Source of the DNA: Stratiolaelaps scimitus
Taxonomy: Eukaryota > Arthropoda > Arachnida > Mesostigmata > Laelapidae
DNA: 64,000 nt
Direction: 5' to 3'
Assembly: GCA_019614645.1 (NCBI GenBank)
Contig: JABWDB010000001.1
Location: forward strand, 31,224,269-31,288,268
The translations under genes and the position numbers were made by a program. The notes under the pieces are model-generated. The model was not told the origin of the DNA, did no database searches, and worked only from the letters and a program-made list of their open reading frames with translations. Shown piece after piece: positions 1 through 11,330 of this stretch. Numbering within the stretch: the stretch's first letter is position 1; each line of letters begins with the position of its first letter.

Positions 1-3000
1 CGTATCGTCAGGGTCTTCTTTTCTTGGCCCACGTTAACGTCTGACGGCGAACTCTGCAGTAGTAAGGCGGTAGCGTCAGACGGACACCGACGAAGTGGGG
101 TCTCACTCCACAGCCGGGCGGCCTCAGCCGGGAAGACGAAGGACTCCCATCAAGGGGAGGAAAAACGGCGCAGCAGGCTGGGGCCTAGGGGCTGACAAAG
201 AGAAGATGTCCACTACAGTTGTGGTTGGACCTAGGCGATGCGGAAGGCTCGACCTGTCAGAGCGTTGAGAGTGCGAGGCTCGAACGTGAGGCGGTGAGGA
301 TTTGACGGGAAGCAATTTGCAGGACGGACACCAACAGCGCGTAAGGTAGATTAGCTCGGCTTGTCATAGTCCATCCATGGCCCCTGGATGCTACTTCCTT
401 GCTGGGCGAACATGGCGCCCTCCGCCATATTGACATTGGTTCGGTACCGGCCGTACAGAGGGGGGCCATCGCGCCGTCTACCTAGTTGCATAATTAGCCG
501 ATGCCAAATGTACCATATAAGGATGGTGACGGTGGCGACGACGCTTACAATGGCTGGGACAAGAATTTTCGCAAAACATAGACACGCGCGAACCTTTGCT
601 GCAGAGCTGTGGCCAGAAGTAGCATGGACAAACCATGAATACGGGGTTGAGGGAAACGCACTATTGTGACGCTCGTTGAAACTAACGGTACGAAGAGATA
701 ACTATTCGAAAATCGATGGCACCTAGAGATTATCGTGCGATTGTCGATCGAATTTGTTCAATTCTCTCAATATATTTTTGCGTAGGCTGCAAGTCTGTAT
801 TTGGTAGTGTTTCAGAACTACAATTGCACACGGCAATATATATATATACATATATATATATATCACTACGAGGTGTAACCAATAGAATATTGCAAATGCA
901 TTTATTTCCAGTTTCTAATATGGCCAGTTATTGGGAGTTAGTGTGAGAAAGCAAGCGAAATATTAGAACAAGAAAAGGATTTGACACAAAAGGAGATGAC
1001 ATTGAAAGTTTGTTCGTGGGTTTCCGATAGCGATGAGGAAAATCGCCGAGTGTTTTCGCGCCTCCGAGGCTGTATCGGGCGCCAGAGCCCTCTGAATTAT
1101 TGAACATAAAGGAAGCGTGCCCACAGCCCTAACTCGCTGCATGCATGATAGTGGAAAGATATGATGTGAACCTGTTTAACAATACAAGCAAAAAACACAT
1201 CTCGAGGCGGCCGTAGTGGCACTCCTCTTGATATTGAGTATACCTATTGTACATAGACTATTCCGCCGCGGCTAATGCCTCTTAAATAGCTCCAACAGCC
1301 CGCTAAACACAGCTTGCCCACGATGTTGTGGGACGAATGCTCAATAGTTACCCTTGTCCTCCGACGGTGACAACTGACATTTTGCTAGCTTACATTCGCT
1401 GATTGTGTTGCCGTCTCGATGCTGCCTATACGAAATGACCACCCATATACCTACCAGCCATCAGCAGGTGCTAGCCAATCCACCATGTAGCTATGTCTCT
1501 CTCACGTACTCGTGTAGTTTACATATAAACAAAGCTCATCATTTAATAGGAGCTAATGCGCCTCCACGCGTCTGCTATTCATTCCTGCTTTACTCGCGTG
1601 TTGCCGTCCTCCGCCTCAGCTCGTCCTGACAGCAGATTACCACCCACTACACGCCACCCGCTAGCCTACGCTCTTCATTCAGTGGCGCGATCATGAATCG
1701 ACGCCGAATCGTAGGCGAATCCACCGTAGGCGGCTCCTGCTGCTCGCTTGCTCGTTCCCCTCCTAACTTTTACAACTGGCAAAGGAGGAACGCGTGCAGA
1801 AATTTCGATCTCTCCTCGCCTCGTCCGTAATGTTCCCCATGCTTCTGGTGACACCACACACAGAGACACACGCTTCTAGAAGACCCCTTTTCCATTCGAA
1901 TTCGTCGTCTTCTCGTTCGTTTTCGTCGTCGTCAGATCCGTCTTCGTTTCGACGCTCGGGATCGCGCTTCCCGTCTGTCGTAGGCTCCGGCTACTGTTGC
2001 TCGTGTAGTCTGCGACATCTTCGCCGCTGTCCTTCTCGGATCCTTCTTATTTTCCCGACTCATGCTGCCTATCTGTTGCCACTTCTGGTGTTGTTGTTGA
2101 TGTTGTTAGTGGTGGAGGTGGTGGCGTCGTTGCTGTTTCGGCCGATGTTGTTGCGGCTACTGTTGCTACGATTGCTCAAGTACTGTGTATATCCCTGATC
2201 GCGGGAGTGCATGCGAGAGAGAGAGAGCGGGTTCGTTCAGCAGCGTATGCTGACTGGCGACGCACGACGATTCAAACCCATCTGGCTGTTGGTGGAGGCC
2301 GAGGGAGAGACCCGGAGCAAATTCGCACGCTTTGACGCGGATAAGTGTTCGAGTTCCTTTTTCGCTTGCTGATAGGGCTCCGCGCTTCAAGGCAACTTAC
2401 GCCGTTTGGCGCCACACCCGTTCCACTCGGTTATCCTACAGAATGTTCCCCGCTCCTCTCGAAATCTTGGCCTCGAAGACATACAACTGCTATTTGACTG
2501 CCGGCCGACCATGGCCGGGCATGCTCGGCAGTCTGCCGGATCCGCTGTGGAGAACGAGAGTCTTCATCTTTTGCCTTGTCTCCCCTTCTTCTTCCTTTTC
2601 TTTTTCTTTTCCTCATATTTTGGCCTATGCTTCTCTCGGGTCGAGGCAGTGAGAGAGCTCGGTGACGACTGTTAGCGTTGGCCGGGCTGACGTGAGCGCG
2701 GGCACCCCCCCCAGCGCGAGATGACTGACCGAGGCCACAGAGAGAGGCAATAGTCGCGATACATGGTGCTCTACTCTCTCTCTCTCTATACGATGTGCTA
2801 CTTCTGTGTCGCTGTTGGTGTGGTGGCTTGTGTTCGTGAGGCGCGCGCAGAAGCTGTTCTTTTTCTCGCCGATGAATGACCCGGTCGTCGCTGCCGCCGC
2901 CGCGGCGATCGCAGCCGGTTACCAGTTCTTCGAGCTTGTGGCTGACGCTACAGAAGATAGATTGATCGAGCCTGTAAAGGGGTGACACCAGCCACGTGGC

Positions 3001-3060
3001 TGTAAACTGTGATCCACGACACTGGAAAGCTAGACGAGACCCATCGCCCACCGGCCACGA
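1..3060. other. GC-rich low-complexity block, no gene recognised
   Basis: Several frames stay open here (for example minus 2431-3051 and plus 1794-2198). Their translations are runs of Ser, Arg, Leu or His that follow from GC-rich triplet DNA, and they have no domain, splice structure or consistent codon choice. A TA microsatellite lies at 835-863, with short CT runs near 2213 and 2775. The block could be a promoter or 5' UTR region. I see no protein gene. Confidence 0.5.
835..863. repeat. (TA)n microsatellite
   Basis: Alternating T and A interrupted once by C. Similar TA tracts lie at 3199-3217, 9284-9304, 12990-13010, 13210-13230, 14801-14836, 25303-25323, 27567-27594, 28561-28655, 45947-45983 and 56431-56460. 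Confidence 0.9.
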
Positions 3061-3709
3061 ACAGTTAGTGGTTGTTCTTCCTGGCGATCAAGTCACATTT
3101 CGCCTTTGAGTTTACTTAGTGCCAGTCGACTTAGTCCCATAGTTAGGTGGCGTTTCGAGGTAACCTTCATTTGGCAATGTTTTCAAAATCTGCTGAATAT
3201 TATATATATATATATATTTTAGATGTAACTATACCTGACACCGCGAACTGAAATAAAGTTTATTTAATAATATACTATTTCTCAATTTAATTCAAATTAC
3301 GGTTTATAAAATGGATAGAAAAGAAATAATACACATATATGTTACAGGGCATAATAAACATGACCATAAAAGCCGTACTAAAGGTTACATGAGCTGCGCA
3401 ATGTACAAAACCAGAGTATTCTATTGAGGCCATCCTATGAAGAGGCCCACATTATTAACGATGCATCACCACCCGAATATTAGACAAAAGATTTAATTGT
3501 ACACATAAAATCTACATTTTAACATACAAATAGTTCCATTTTTAGCAGCTTTCTTCACTTCGAAAGCGAACTCATTCCATCATGCGAGAGCTCTGCAGGA
3601 TCATGCAGAGCTCCTCGACTAGAAGGAGGTCGAGGCAATCCAGGACCTAAGGGCAGCATTTTGAATGGCATCGGCCCTACAAAGAGAAACCGTTGCATGA
3701 CATATAAGA

Positions 3710-3771
3710 GAACTTAAGCATTCTATGCAGTTCCTTTAACAAATCGATAAAGCCTTACCTTACCTTACCTC
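3710..3771 (+). mobile_element. CR1/L2-like LINE 3' tail with CCTTA repeats
   Basis: The sequence AGAACTTAAGCATT followed by GCAGTTCCTTT matches the tails at 9581-9658 and 54570-54632, and the 3' end of the LINE at 57680-59345. It ends in three tandem CTTAC units. This is the 3' end of a strongly 5'-truncated non-LTR insertion. Older body sequence may extend left to about 3540. Confidence 0.7.
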
Positions 3772-4019
3772 CGCTCCCAACCAATGTGTCCCGCACAATT
3801 AGGCCTAGGCGTTTAACAGTCGAAGACAATGAAACCGGTACATCGCAGAGTTGAACTAACTAAACCTGTACTAGCCTCTGCGGCGCCCGAAAGAGGGTGA
3901 TGACTGTCTTACTTGCATTTATAACCAGTCCGAAATAATTCAAATATTTCGGTCAGCTCTTCAACTCTACGAACTGCCGCTGGAATATCCCTCTGAGCCG
4001 TGAATGGAACAACGGAGAG

Positions 4020-4105
4020 TGGTAACGCCTTAAGGCCTAAATTTTCCGGGCTGACTCACAGCGAACATTTAACGTTTGCCGCTGCTTTCAAATGCCTTAA
4101 AATCC
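4020..4105 (-). mobile_element. tRNA-derived SINE fragment
   Basis: Read on the minus strand it carries AACGTTAAATGTTCGCTG and then GAGTCAGCCCGGAAAATTTA, the body motif shared with the copies near 10.9, 14.27, 17.04, 21.5, 24.4 and 36.2 kb. The tRNA-like head is not recognisable in this copy. Confidence 0.6.
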
Positions 4106-4650
4106 AACGCTCGGTCGCTCTTCCTAATTCCACCACGTCGTACAAGCTTGATCAGAACGCGCGGATACTTCTGCTTTTATTCGTAGTGTTCTGTCCCCTC
4201 AGAGTCTCGAATATCCTGGCGTCAACGCCTGGCTACGGCGTTTCGCTAACGTGTTTCATAATCTTTGAATCAAGCTCACACATCGTAAATGCTTGCGCCT
4301 ATAGTCTAGTTCCAATGAAGTGATGTCTAGTTTCAGTTGATTTGCCACCGAGCAGAAAAACGTGCCGGATGTCGAGCGTCACAGATAGTATTGACGTTAT
4401 ACTATAACGACTTTAATGTTTAAAGGAAGCTATTTACGGTTACTTCGAGATCTCCCGGACTTTGGACCTCTGATCGGTGCATTTACGAGCTTAATATTTA
4501 TTTGCAATCAAAGTCACTCTCGTGCCACCCAGTCAGTGGTCGTCTGTGGACGAGAAGGCTTTTAAATCGGTTCTAGAAAAGGCCTGCGACAACTGGGTTT
4601 ACATGGATTTAAGCGATATTTTTTAGACAGTTGCCTTAGCGTCTGGTCGG

Positions 4651-4653
<3 letters not shown>

Positions 4654-4687
<34 letters not shown>
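4654..4687. repeat. (TA)n microsatellite
   Basis: More than 14 alternating TA units, ending at GTATATACAC. Confidence 0.9.
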
Positions 4688-5029
4688 CACTATGCATGTG
4701 CGTGGGCATCATCTGACCACAGTCCAGTGCCTGCATCCAGCCCGGTCCTGTACGCCTGCTGGACACAAGCTGTACTTAACCTGACTCCCAGCTTGAACAG
4801 ACTACTTCTGACCAAAGGATCTCCTTGAATCCAGCTTTTCTATTGAATCAGACAGAAATACTCGTCCCGAGCTGACTGCTGCTGCGCCGCAAATAAGCGA
4901 ATGGCGGCTGCGCGACGCTAGTCATCTGCCACGTGCCAGCGACAACGGCTGGATCCGGCTGGTCAAGCTCTGCACGCGTCCCTATTATAATCTTATTCAT
5001 AATTCTTTGGTGAAGGTTTTGAACTCAGA

Positions 5030-5063
5030 GAGAGGGAGAGAGACAGAGAGAGAGAGAGAGAGA
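5030..5063. repeat. (GA)n microsatellite
   Basis: A purine run of GA units with two interruptions. It produces the Leu-Ser repeat of a minus-strand open frame at 4993-5199, which is therefore not taken as a gene. Confidence 0.85.
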
Positions 5064-5803
5064 CCGCATGCGCATTTGACGCAGGCAGATTGATAGACGA
5101 AGAACTCCGCCGATTCGAATCGCGCAGAGTTACGACCCTACGCGAACGAAGGGTGGTGAACAAGCCGCGGATGATGAATCTTTCAATGGTCTGTATCATG
5201 GCACAAATGCAAAATGTAATCTCTGATCAGTTCGAGCTAAACAGGTAAGACGAGCGCTCAGTTTTCTGATTAGAATTCGCGGGTGTAAATTGAATGCACG
5301 GTGAGCGCAAACGAATGAGCTGTCGATCATTGCTGCTACTGCTTCGTGTTTCGTATGCTCCTGAAATGCTAATCAGGCCACCGCACCTCAACGAACTCAT
5401 GCTTCCTAGTTTGCTGTCAAACATCGAATGAACAATCAGAGCACGCCTCGAATAATTAAGCATACGATCCCATATGCCGTATGCGTGAGACAGCCTAGAG
5501 AATGCATTATGACGTTGAGTCGAGATGATGCGCAGGGACGTACCACGGCGAACGTTGGCTGGCCAGTGAAATAGGAACGGTTCAGGTTCTGGAACGACCG
5601 GCCGAGGAAATGCAGCAGAGTATCTATTTATGGACCCGTGTGTATCCAGTTCAAGTTCGATTTAACTCTATGATTAAATGCGGGATAGCGGTTCGCGTTA
5701 TGCTTACTTGCGCCATTTCGACAGGCCAGTTGAGACAGATATATCCAACTCTTGATACTTCACGCACTTGCTGTGCGATACGGGTACGAGCCGGCTCGAT
5801 CAA

Positions 5804-5840
5804 TATATAAGCTGGCGGGGCCCGGATGAAGTTCAGCTCT
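5804..5840 (+). promoter_or_regulatory. possible TATA plus initiator core promoter
   Basis: TATATAA starts at 5804, and an initiator-like TTCAG lies with its A at 5835, 31 bases downstream. That is the usual TATA-to-start spacing in arthropods. The intervening DNA is GC-rich. No convincing coding exon follows within the next kilobase (the frame at 6010-6252 is short and featureless), so the transcript, if real, is unknown. Confidence 0.3.
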
Positions 5841-8800
5841 TACCGTGTTAGAGCGAACAGAGTGAACACTCACAACGGCGATTTCTCGCGAATACTGTGA
5901 CGTGTACCAAACTTTCGCTTCCGTGTGCCCAGCCTGCTGCTAGTTCCGCTGGACGTGGGCTGCCCGATAATTGGACTTGTCGGCCGGTGGTTGAAGTAAA
6001 ATATTCTCATTGTTTCTCTACCGTTCACTAATAATGTGTCCACCCCGTGGTAACTGGCTGCCAGATAAGCATCGGGTAAAATGTGCAACGTTTTTGTCAT
6101 GGTATTTCATAGGGGGTTCACACTTTCGCAACGAGCCTGCCGAAGTGGCAATTCCTACCAAATTATATCTGGTCGGAACCACTCAAGTGCAGTTATTAGC
6201 AATTGTGCTAGAAAATTTCTGTACGACGCTGTTCCGCGTTCTGTCGTCTTAAATCTTTGAACAGATAATGCAGCTGCTGTCAAATGAACTCTCAGCCGAG
6301 TTGCGTCTATATTGACAATTACCCAATTGATCAGCAGTGGCGTACAACTTACTAACGTGTTCAACAACATTAGTTCTTTTTGATACAAATGGCCAACCCA
6401 AACACAACCTCGTTAGCACTTAGCCGCTAAGGCCTTACGATGGTGATCCCCATTTCGAATTCTACCGGACCGAGATATCAAGGCGTGCTCTGTGCTAACC
6501 ATAAGCTCATAATGATCTCTTGTTAGTTTCATGCTGCAAGTACGAGAAATACAATCATCGCCATGTCTATATATCTCCTGAAAAATATCGCTTGAGAGAA
6601 GAGTACATGAAAGAATCGTTTTCTAATATAAATAGTTCATCTGTGCGAACTTGTTCGAGTTCACTGACTAGACAATGTCCAGGTGAGCACAGCCCGTTGA
6701 TTTCAATACGGCTTTGTTTTACATAAAACAAAAACCTCGCAATTATGCTCAATCATCCACCGTACCTTCCACGGGCTCAACTCGTTATCAAGCGGCTGAA
6801 GCTAATATCGCTGCCCCCCAAAACCCATAGCAAATGTCGCTATCCGATCGGGCCGACGTTGTCGTCAAACATGTGCTCACCCGGTTCGCTCTCGGGATGG
6901 ATCGTATCGCGCAAAAGAGTTCGCCGATAAGTGAAAAGCGAAAACGAACACCGCCGTCGTGCTCGTCGTCATCTTGTCCTTTACACAAGGCTATAAGGGC
7001 ACCGACTGCTATGCCCGTCATCTACAGTGTTCGATCATTGCCAGGGCGCGGAGCGGAGCCGATCCCCGAGAGAGAGATCTATTTAAAAAATCCACCGTTT
7101 CGCCAACTATTTAACCACAAACAAGCTATCTTTGTCTCTAAAGTAGGTTACATGCGATGTGGTAGGGAATGCTAAAAAAAAAAATGTAGGCAAAACTGAA
7201 CGAACATAACAACGCTCGCTGGAAACACACGCCAGCCGATCCGACAAGATGAATGTTGATCTGATACTAATATCAGGAGCAAGCGAAGGAAGAGAATAGA
7301 GAAAAAAAAAGCACACAATAATAATAATAATGCTGATATTATGCCGAAGCTGCGGAGGCTCGGACGGGATAAAGAAACGCCACTGTATTCGCGCAACGGC
7401 TAGTATTCGTGTTGAGCCACACGCTCGAAGCCGCTACGGTGACAGCGGTTGTTTAAGAGGAGGTACATCATCGGTAATTAGAAAGGGCGAGGATAAAATC
7501 ACATTGTTCTATTGTATTGTTATGCAAAAGATGATATACTGGGCGGAAACTAATTAGCTATGACGTTTTGAAGTGAAATATTCCTCTCGAAATAGCGAGG
7601 TGGCATTTTAGTGGCCATAGTCAGAATTTACACGCGGACGAGCCTAAGTATTTCAATCGAGAAATTGAGAAAATTGTCGTGTACTACAACTACAATTTTG
7701 ATCATTGTAAGTATTAGGAATACTTGTTTGCTATTAGGTTGACGTCGAGTGGTATTTACCTTGGGGTAATATGGAACGCCTTTGACATTGTGCTACGCTG
7801 TTCGCAATCGTACCTTAAAATTGGTTGCGAGTCTTGCTACAGCGAGGTGTACGCCCTATCAAAAACCGAGCACAAGTGGAAGTCACCCATTCTAATGAGC
7901 AATAACAATATCTATACATCGCTGAAATATGCGCATCTTTGCGCTAATTGCGATTTACGGCAAAAAACGCCTCTTCAGATCAGAAAAGCCCAAATCGAGA
8001 AGATTCATTTGAACCGAGTTCTGAACTTCGTCCCTTATGAAATGCTTGCCTATACGATTACCACAGTTACCATTGTCGATTCTGCCATTGTACAGACACA
8101 AATTCTCCTATCGAAGAACAAAACCGAGTGACTTGATCTCCAACGAGAGTCGCGAATCCACAGCTCGCAACAGATCTCGGACGTCGATGAGACTCGATCG
8201 CGGAGGCGATTATCAGCAGAAATATCGATGCTACCATAGCCGTATACCGTTAAGGTTGATATACAGCCGCCGAGTGAATAAATACGACAATATAAAGCTG
8301 CCACAGCGGCGGCGGCGACAACCACCGTCAGACGATTGCTTCAGCGTGATGCCGCAGGTCCGTGGTGACTTCGCGGTGGCGGTTCGCGGTTAGTTGCCGT
8401 TGGCAAAAAGACCCCAAAAAGAAAATTCGACCATTTTCAGTTTTCCAGCCGTCTGCCCGCCCGTCCGCCCACGCTCGATGCGAATCCGTTCGCGTCGACG
8501 TCCATTGATTGCTTCGTACGAATAAAAACGAATTGAGATCGTTATCGTCGTATCCCAGCGGCGGTTTTTTTTGCACAGTGAAGCTTTATCTCCGCGGCCT
8601 GATGCCGTCGTCCGACGTCATCCCCTTTCAGATAACGCCGCCGCCGCCGCAGATATAGCGTAGTATTGTAGTAACAGTAGGTGGACTTGTGACAGCAGTG
8701 GTTGGGTGGCAGTGCGTCGTTCTATGGCAAACAACAAAACAACGATTGAATATAGATTTAGAGCCACGATATGTTTTCTTCCTATGATTAGTTATCCGCT

Positions 8801-9580
8801 AGGGGTGTCGGCTCGCCCGCTCCTTGTTTATTCATGTTCTTTAGTTATCTATTTTTAACGTGTGTTATTTTTTTCTTTCTTAGTTCTTATGTAAGTTCAT
8901 TTTTATTTATATTCAATTTCATAGCAGCTCAAGGGGTGGTGGTGACGGCGGCGGCGACGGCAGTGGGCCGGCAGTGAGCACATCTTGCAGAGACTAGATG
9001 CATCGTACCGGTCGGTGATGGTTCTGCTGCTGCTGCTGCTGTCGAAACAGCGGGATGCAATGAATGTTCACTGTGCTAATGCGGCTTGGTGTTACTTCGC
9101 TTGGCGTTGAATGTTCTCCATCCTACGCTATATGCGCTGAACGTAAATAATTCTTATAGCAATTGGTTATACTTACCCAGTAACTAATTGCCGTGGTAAG
9201 TGCAATTGCCAGACAATATAACATAAGCTCAGGCTCAGTTATCTAAAGCCACAGCACAGCCGCTGCTATAACTATCTTGCATGTTATATATATATATATA
9301 TATGCGTATACGGCTTGCAGCATTATTACTCTTGCTTAATTTCGTTTGTTTACGTTACGCGTTTCCAATCGCGTCGATCGACAGACAACATATGTGCAGC
9401 AATTTGGTATGAACTGTTTCGAAACGAGCGGACTGAGATCATTCAGAATCGTCCATCGATTGCTGCCTGTTTCCAATCATTATCAGTGGATTGACTCTTT
9501 CTTGATGAGTGCGGAATATTTAGCACGACTCGAAAACATCTGAACAACAAGGTAGAGGTATTGTTAAAATGAGAGTGTCT
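5841..9580. other. noncoding DNA, no gene recognised
   Basis: Mixed composition. 6.8-7.1 and 8.1-9.1 kb are GC-richer with short GCC/CTG triplet runs; 7.1-8.0 and 9.1-9.5 kb are AT-rich. The open frames (for example plus 7724-8131, 135 aa) have no recognisable domain and no paired splice sites that I could establish. A TA tract lies at 9284-9304. Confidence 0.45.
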
Positions 9581-9658
9581 GACATATAAGAGAGCTTAAG
9601 CATTGAAAAATTGCAGCTCCTTTGATAAACCAATAAACATTTACCATTTACCATTTAC
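9581..9658 (+). mobile_element. CR1/L2-like LINE 3' tail with CATTTAC repeats
   Basis: Shares GACATATAAGAGA(A/G)CTTAAGCATT with the tail at 3710 and then TTGCAGCTCCTTTGATAAACC. It ends in tandem CATTTAC units, a different terminal repeat from its relatives. Confidence 0.7.
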
Positions 9659-9699
9659 AGGTGCCTGTAGTATTCGATCTCGGCCAGAACGTCCGGAAG

Positions 9700-9830
9700 C
9701 AAAACCGATGTTGTGGCTAAAGCAAGTCGAGGCGAGTCAGGCACTGTTTTCGGCATTGCCTCATAAGACGAATCCCTCGAAAAAGCAGAGGAGAAACGGT
9801 GGGGATCGAACCCGTGCCAGTAATTAGGAT
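9700..9830 (-). mobile_element. tRNA-derived SINE
   Basis: Read on the minus strand it has a Pol III B-box (GGGTTCGATCCCC, near 9800-9815) followed by the body motif, including TCTTATGAGGCAATGCCG. The tRNA-like head extends toward about 9880. It cannot be folded into a functional tRNA cloverleaf, so it is called a SINE and not a tRNA gene. Confidence 0.6.
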
Positions 9831-11330
9831 AGCTAATGTCAGTGTCGTTAGCGATTGTTCAACGTGCGGCAGAGTGACACGGCGCCAGATGACAACAACA
9901 TCAAATCTATCGAGGATCAGCTGTCGATAAAAAGTACCCACTGAACAGTCGGCCACATTCGTTCGGGTGAATATCCAATAGTTAAGAAGAACACTGAAGC
10001 GAGTCTGACAGTGCGAAGTGTCGCCACGCTAGGCTACCTGTTTGCATTTCGAGAGAAGCAAATTTCCTTTAAACACACGAACACTGCCGTGGACGTCGCG
10101 AACTCTACCGGAAAGACGTTAGGATAAGTAATCTCATATATAGCATAACAGTTTAACAATGACAAAAACATGCTGGGAGAGCACTAATTTAACATGATAC
10201 CTAGAATCGTCGAAAGCGAAATGAAGCGTATGGGTGAGTGTAGTATGAAACAATATCTCATGTCATAAAACAATTCCGTAGATCGGTAGGCCCTAATTTA
10301 TGTTCACTTTACTAGCACTGAAATTTACGCCGATGTCCGTTGTGGTGCGGCAACAGGAAGGGTCAACATTAGTTGCGGTTTAAAGTATTGTATATGTGTG
10401 ATAGTAATACCTAAAAGGTTAAGAGCTGAGGCCTGTCACATAGGGGAACAGCTGAGGGTCAGCTCGAAAAATAATTATAGGTGTGATTATAAGTCATCCG
10501 AATGCGACCGTATAGAATTCATATAGTACACCCGAATAACGCAGACAATAACTGCAGATTAGTTCGGTGATGCACTATTCCCGGACTAACTGGGCGGCGC
10601 TGCATTTTTTTTTGGAATTTGACCAGCAGCATTGCGGAATTATGGCAGACAAGTGGCAAATGGCTATTTCTTTTTTTTTCTTTTTTCTTTTTATTCAAAA
10701 GGCTAAAGGTAAATCCTGCATGAGTTATGTGTTTCACCCGTTATCGGGGATGCGTTTAGGATGACCACCAACCGCGTTCTGAGCGGCGTATTGCCTGAAA
10801 TGAACGATGATGAGGGTGGATTGCTCGAACGTAGGTAGGTAAATTTGCGCATGTGCATTTAGAGGGGTTGTCCGTCTTACGAAGCAATGCCGCAAGCAGC
10901 ACCGTGGACGTTGGATGCTGCAGCCCGGTAAATGTACTTAATTTACTCAAGTAATTAAATTAGCGGAAAACGAGCTCGGCAGATGCAGACTCACACCCAT
11001 CTAATGTGGGCTAAATCAACAGAGTTAAAACAACAGGTAGTATACAATAGATAGTTGTCAGTACTGATGCTTTTAAAGGTATGCTAACATATCCACCGTC
11101 ATATGTGTCATACGGTCTTGCTAATTCCAAAGAGTGAGAATAATTTCTCAGTGAAACTTATGCTATTGTGCTATTTATTTTCGAAGATCGTCATCGAGTC
11201 ATCCGATCTATAACACATATGTGCAGTACGCAACAATAGCTCACGCGACTGGGCGGGTCGCGACCCAGCGCCTCAGTCAGCTAACTAGCTAACTAACCTC
11301 AGGAACTATTCATTCATATAGCAACGTGCG
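9831..11330. other. noncoding DNA with one SINE
   Basis: AT-rich, with long T runs near 10605 and 10670. A degenerate SINE-like phrase (GCCGTGGACGT) lies near 10089. A clearer SINE is at 10820-10940. No exon recognised. Confidence 0.5.
10820..10940 (+). mobile_element. tRNA-derived SINE fragment
   Basis: Contains GTGCATTTAGAGGGGTTGTC, then CGTCTTACGAAGCAATGCCG, ACCGTGGACGTTGGATGCTG and AGCCCGGTAAATGTACTTA. This is the same order of blocks as the copy at 36110-36235. Confidence 0.65.

Larger units (their letters stand above)
3061..5799. other. AT-rich noncoding DNA with retroelement debris
   Basis: No coding exon is recognised. The stretch contains a CR1/L2-like 3' tail (3710-3771), a SINE piece (near 4020-4105), a TA tract (4654-4687) and a GA tract (5030-5063). 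Open frames such as plus 4000-4323 overlap the SINE and are not convincing. Confidence 0.5.

Noticed and set aside
2431..3051. 206-aa minus-strand open frame
   Set aside because: GC-rich triplet DNA with Arg/Ser/His runs, no domain and no splice structure; open frames exist on the other strand too.
9800..9880. Possible tRNA gene (GGGTTCGATCCCC box)
   Set aside because: No closing acceptor stem; the body matches the SINE family.
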